9,228 nucleotides of DNA from an uncultured Oscillospiraceae bacterium (GTDB taxonomy: Bacteria > Bacillota > Clostridia > Oscillospirales > Acutalibacteraceae), in NCBI GenBank assembly GCA_900556765.1, contig USQH01000052.1, positions 1 to 9,228 on the forward strand. Direction: 5' to 3'. Position numbers and translations under genes: made by a program. Shown piece by piece: positions 6,018 to 9,228 of the stretch; the first letter of the stretch is position 1; every line of letters begins with the position of its first letter. Under the pieces are notes generated by a model that had not been told where the DNA came from, did no database searches, and saw nothing but the letters and a program-made list of their open reading frames with translations.

Positions 6018-7709
6018 TTAAGCCTTGCGTATGACAACGGCGTTGAGGCAGGATACTCGTGACGGTTCACATGCAACGACTGTCAGTTTGGAAGATGAGG
6101 GCATTGATGATGCTTTGACAGTGAACAGAGTTTCGTAATCGCGGTGAACGGTTATTTTGCCGTTTGCGTAGGAGAAACCGTACAGGTGAGTTTTAAGCAT
6201 ATACTCGCTGCTGAAGGAGTCAAGCTCGGCTCCTTCATGGAACAGCTTTACCATTCCGCCGCAGTTATATATGCGTAGCTCATAGCCGCCGTATGCAACC
6301 GAAGAGTAGTAAGTGGTATTGCTCTGGCTTATGCCGGTGTTCTGATCGCAGAAGTATGAAAGATTTATCATAAAGTTTTTGCCTGCTTCATACGACTTTT
6401 TCGAGGTGACGGTCTTTGCACCGCCGCCCGGGAAGTATTGATACCAACCGGAACCGCCAAAGCCTGCCGAATCACCGTCCCATGTGTTGGAACTGAATGA
6501 GTCGGAAACAAGAGTCGAGTAATTTGGCTCGGATGTATCCTTGCCGACCGTAACTTCGCAGGTTGCTGCAATGCCGCCGTCAATGGTTTTGGCAGTAATC
6601 GTCGCTGTTCCTGATTTGACACCTTTGATCAGTCCGAATGTGTCAACGGTAGCAATCTTTTCATCGCTTGAAGTCCAGATGCAGCCGGTAAATTTTGCAT
6701 CAGACGGCTTGACTGAAGCACTTAAACGCAGCTTTTTACCGGTGTAAACGGTAGCTGTAGTTTTATTGATAGTAATGCTGCTCGGATGCTTGACGCTCGC
6801 GGCGCTGTTGTCACCTTTGTCGTTGATTTCAAGCACCTGGTCAAGGATCGCGTCACACCATGCGGCGCCGATCTTTTCCTGACCCTGTTCGTTGGGATGA
6901 GTGCCGTCGCCGTTGTCAAAATCTCCGTTTGCGCCTGACAGTTTAGTAATGCTGCACAGGTCAACGTATTTGACAGCATAACCCTCTTTGCTCATAGAAT
7001 CAACTATGTTCGGGAGGAGAGCGTTCATACCGTTGGATGAGTAGCCTTTATTGACGTCGGGAGCGTTGCCGTTGTCCTGATTGACCATGGAGCCGCAGTA
7101 AACGGTTATGCCGGGGCTGAGTTCGATTATTCGTTTAATAAAGTTTTTGTAAACGGTGGTAATGTCGGACACATCTACACCGTGAAAATAGTTATTAGCT
7201 CCGATCATGACCAGCGCGATGTCTGCACCGCTGCCGAGATATGTACCGAGCATATCGTATGTGCTTCTGTTTTTGCCGTCGGTGTTTGGACCGATGAAAG
7301 CGCCGCCGTATCCGCCGTGAAACTGGTATGCGGACGGCATTCTCGGATCAACGCTGCGTTCCGAGCCGACATATGTAAATGTTGCACCTGACGAAATGAG
7401 GTCGCGGTAGAGATAGTAGCGGTAAGCGCTGTATGTACCGGTACCCTGGGTTATCGAGTCGCCGATACAGCAAATGCGTACATTTTTGTACTTAAAATCA
7501 GCAGGCTTTTTTTCGCGTGTGTTGCGGTATCTCAAATCTTCACTCGAAGTTGCCTCACTGCCGGTCTGATCGCTGTTGGATCCGGCATCGGAAGTAGCTG
7601 TGCTGTCGGGGGCCGACGAGTTGTCCGCCGTGTCACCGCCGCAAGAGCACATAACGCAGAGTGACAGCGCAAGAATGAGAATGATGCTTAAGATTTTTTT
7701 TGTTTTCAT
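6018..7709 (-). CDS. Lipoprotein SGNH/GDSL hydrolase with BIG2 and C-terminal module
   Basis: A predicted membrane-anchored extracellular esterase of 563 residues. It has a lipoprotein signal (residues 1-22, MCSC with Cys23 the likely lipid site, followed by GGD). Next comes a low-complexity Ser/Thr/Asp/Ala linker (about 26-57) suited to spanning the cell wall. The motif RYRNTREKKPADFKYKNV (60-77) leads into the SGNH domain: CIGDSITQG with Ser85, HGGYGG at 131-136, GANN at 170-173, and GDGTHPNEQG at 267-276 with Asp268 and His271. BIG2 spans about 309-388 (WTSSDEKIATVDTFG at 345-359) and the beta-sandwich module about 399-560 (WDGD at 410-413, YGGYELRIYN at 473-482). The start has GAGGAGAA seven bases upstream. 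The preceding paralogue ends 29 bases before and the signal-less paralogue starts 14 bases after, so this is the middle gene of an operon. Met at lipobox position -3 is less common than Leu. CE3-like deacetylation is inferred from the core motifs. Confidence 0.92.
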   Translation of the reverse strand: MKTKKILSIILILALSLCVMCSCGGDTADNSSAPDSTATSDAGSNSDQTGSEATSSEDLRYRNTREKKPADFKYKNVRICCIGDSITQGTGTYSAYRYYLYRDLISSGATFTYVGSERSVDPRMPSAYQFHGGYGGAFIGPNTDGKNRSTYDMLGTYLGSGADIALVMIGANNYFHGVDVSDITTVYKNFIKRIIELSPGITVYCGSMVNQDNGNAPDVNKGYSSNGMNALLPNIVDSMSKEGYAVKYVDLCSITKLSGANGDFDNGDGTHPNEQGQEKIGAAWCDAILDQVLEINDKGDNSAASVKHPSSITINKTTATVYTGKKLRLSASVKPSDAKFTGCIWTSSDEKIATVDTFGLIKGVKSGTATITAKTIDGGIAATCEVTVGKDTSEPNYSTLVSDSFSSNTWDGDSAGFGGSGWYQYFPGGGAKTVTSKKSYEAGKNFMINLSYFCDQNTGISQSNTTYYSSVAYGGYELRIYNCGGMVKLFHEGAELDSFSSEYMLKTHLYGFSYANGKITVHRDYETLFTVKASSMPSSSKLTVVACEPSRVSCLNAVVIRKA

Positions 7710-7716
7710 TGATACG

Positions 7717-7724
7717 TTCTCCTC
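7717..7724 (-). promoter_or_regulatory. Strong ribosome binding site for the lipoprotein hydrolase
   Basis: GAGGAGAA on the minus strand, seven bases before the ATG at 7709, within the 29-base gap between two paralogues. No promoter or terminator is visible in that gap, which supports co-transcription. Confidence 0.8.
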
Positions 7725-7738
7725 ATAGATGAAATGTA

Positions 7739-9228
7739 TTATTTAGCTTTTTTCAATATTATACCTGTCAAATATACGCTGCGGTATTTTTCATTGACTT
7801 CTATATTGATCGTCGATACCTTCGGAGCGCCTGCTTTTGCTGATATTATTTCCTCGCCGGCGTATATCACCGATGCAGTACCGTTTTTGTATTTTAGCTG
7901 ATAGACTGCTTTTGTTCCTTTTAAATTTTGCTCGTATTTTCCGAGCAATTCATCGTTTTGGTACAACTCAATGCGACGAACGCAGTTGCATATTTTCACG
8001 GTAAATCCGCCGTAGCTTATTGAAGTGTAGTTTGCAGAATAGTCAGCGTCGGTGTTTCCGTCGACCTTGTAGGTCATTGACAAAACAAAGTCTTTTCCAG
8101 CGTTAAATGATTGTTTTGTGTTCAGTGAATAGGTTTCGCCGCCGAACCATGTGGAAAAGCCGTTGTTGAATTTATCTGTTGCGCCGTCCCAGTTATCGGG
8201 AACGGTTAACAGGTCGCGAAAAATCTCATCGTAATCTTTGTTACTCGCTGCCTTCACGGTTACTTTGATCTTTTGTGTAAATCCGCCGTCAATGGTTGTT
8301 GCGGTAATCGCAGCCGAACCCTTTTTTAGTCCTCGTATCTTACCGTAACTGTCAACTGTTGCAACGCTCTCGTTATCGGAGTGCCAAAGCACGGTGAATG
8401 CTTCTGCGTCGGCGGGGGTGACCTTTGCTTTTACCGTGACAGCGCTGTATGCGTCAATGTTGACCTCGTTTTTGTCGACGCTGATACCGCTGACTCGCTT
8501 TGAAACTGCGGCTTTTTCATCGCCTTCGTCGTTTATCCGCAGTATTGTATCAAGCATTGCATCACCGAGTGAGCGGCCGATAACACGGTTTCCGTTTTCA
8601 TTGGGATGAACACTGTCGGTGTCATCAAAGCAGCTTTCGTTCCATTCGTCGGAGCCGAATACGTCCGCAAAAAACACTTTATAACCCTGTTTCTGAAAGC
8701 TTGCACAAATATCGGGCAGATATTGATTTATCTCATATCCTTTTTGCTTTCCGATTTGTCCGGCGGTAGGGCAGACCGAGCAGCAGTAGATGATCGCATC
8801 CGGTCTTTTTTCTAAAAATGCGGAGATCATCTCGGTGTACCTGTTTGATACGGTCGAAGTTTCATAATTGCCAAGATAGTCGTTTACGCCGACCATCAGC
8901 GTTATGATATCACAATCGGTTTTGGCAAGCTCGGACGCTTTTGCCGTAATATCTGATATTTTATATCCGCCGTATCCCGCATGACCACTGTATCGGCTCG
9001 GCAGACGGCTGTCGGAAACTGTTTTCAGCGGTCCGACCAATGAAAATGTCGCTCCGTTGAGGTACAGATACTCGTACAATTGATATCTGTATCCGCTTGG
9101 TACAGCGGAGCCCTGCGTTATGGAGTCTCCGACGCACATTATATTCACATTTTTGTATTTAAAACCGTTTGGCTTTTTTGCTCTTGTTATGCGGTAACGA
9201 TCGTCCTTGCTCGTAGTGTTACTGCTGT
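7739..9228 (-). CDS. SGNH/GDSL hydrolase with BIG2 and C-terminal module, 5' end beyond the window
   Basis: The fourth paralogue of the cluster. The frame is open to the window edge at 9228: the 26 codons before the GTG at 9148 read on as KDDRYRITRAKKPNGFKYKN, matching the same stretch of the neighbouring lipoprotein (RYRNTREKKPADFKYKN). The GTG is therefore an internal Val, not the start, and a lipoprotein or secretion signal probably lies outside the window. Counting residues from that GTG: MCVGDSITQG with Ser9, HAGYGG at 56-61, GVND at 87-90, and DSVHPNENG at 178-186 with Asp178 and His181. A BIG2 domain covers about 218-298 (LWHSDNESVATVDSYGKIRG at 254-273) and the beta-sandwich module about 308-467 (NWDGATDKFNNG at 319-330). 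It is the only member with the classical GxND block III; the others have GxNN. It is Cys-rich for an extracellular enzyme (about nine Cys). It is the first gene seen of the operon running leftwards. Confidence 0.92.
   Translation of the reverse strand, partial: SSNTTSKDDRYRITRAKKPNGFKYKNVNIMCVGDSITQGSAVPSGYRYQLYEYLYLNGATFSLVGPLKTVSDSRLPSRYSGHAGYGGYKISDITAKASELAKTDCDIITLMVGVNDYLGNYETSTVSNRYTEMISAFLEKRPDAIIYCCSVCPTAGQIGKQKGYEINQYLPDICASFQKQGYKVFFADVFGSDEWNESCFDDTDSVHPNENGNRVIGRSLGDAMLDTILRINDEGDEKAAVSKRVSGISVDKNEVNIDAYSAVTVKAKVTPADAEAFTVLWHSDNESVATVDSYGKIRGLKKGSAAITATTIDGGFTQKIKVTVKAASNKDYDEIFRDLLTVPDNWDGATDKFNNGFSTWFGGETYSLNTKQSFNAGKDFVLSMTYKVDGNTDADYSANYTSISYGGFTVKICNCVRRIELYQNDELLGKYEQNLKGTKAVYQLKYKNGTASVIYAGEEIISAKAGAPKVSTINIEVNEKYRSVYLTGIILKKAK

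Noticed and set aside
2311..9228. Tandem similarity of the four hydrolases as a phage, IS or CRISPR-like repeat
   Set aside because: The similarity is at protein level across whole genes with diverged DNA. I see no short regular repeats, transposase, or terminal inverted repeats.

Overview
The window looks like a chromosomal segment of an anaerobic Gram-positive Clostridia bacterium, probably Oscillospiraceae/Ruminococcaceae from a gut or rumen. The evidence is an EndoA-type MazF close to the Bacillota form, lipoproteins with Cys-rich lipoboxes, Gram-positive Shine-Dalgarno sequences, a dockerin of the kind used in clostridial cellulosomes, and SGNH esterases carrying Ig-like (BIG2) modules. 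The taxon is an inference from protein style, not a search result.

Left part, plus strand (1-2233): the 3' three-quarters of a bifunctional NAD(P)H-hydrate repair enzyme (NnrE epimerase remnant plus complete NnrD dehydratase). It is followed without a gap by a small LolA-like lipoprotein started by TTG, then a rho-independent terminator at 1700-1726. After a gap of about 140 bases comes a MazF/EndoA endoribonuclease with no antitoxin gene beside it. This resembles the familiar acpS / yjeF / ydcC-like lipoprotein / alr / mazEF neighbourhood of Bacillota, but alr and mazE are not between the lipoprotein and mazF.

A perfect 17-bp stem at 2256-2293 separates mazF from the convergent right part and probably terminates both strands.

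Right part, minus strand (2311-9228): four tandem paralogues, read from right to left. Each has an SGNH/GDSL hydrolase domain resembling CE3 acetyl-esterases, then a BIG2 Ig-like domain, then a C-terminal module of about 160 residues that looks like a concanavalin/LamG-type beta-sandwich. Three are closely spaced (gaps of 29 and 14 bases) and form a likely operon. The fourth lies 123 bases downstream behind a plausible promoter of its own. The catalytic cores are alike, but the N-termini differ. One is a lipoprotein with an acidic Ser/Thr linker. One shares that protein's juxta-catalytic motif and runs off the window. One has no export signal at all. One has a signal peptide followed by a Clostridia-style pre-dockerin module and a dockerin. 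The set looks like one carbohydrate-deacetylating activity placed at several cellular sites, with acetylated plant polysaccharide as the likeliest substrate (inference).

There is no CRISPR array, tRNA, rRNA, IS element or phage gene that I can support. No gene-free stretch exceeds 300 bases.
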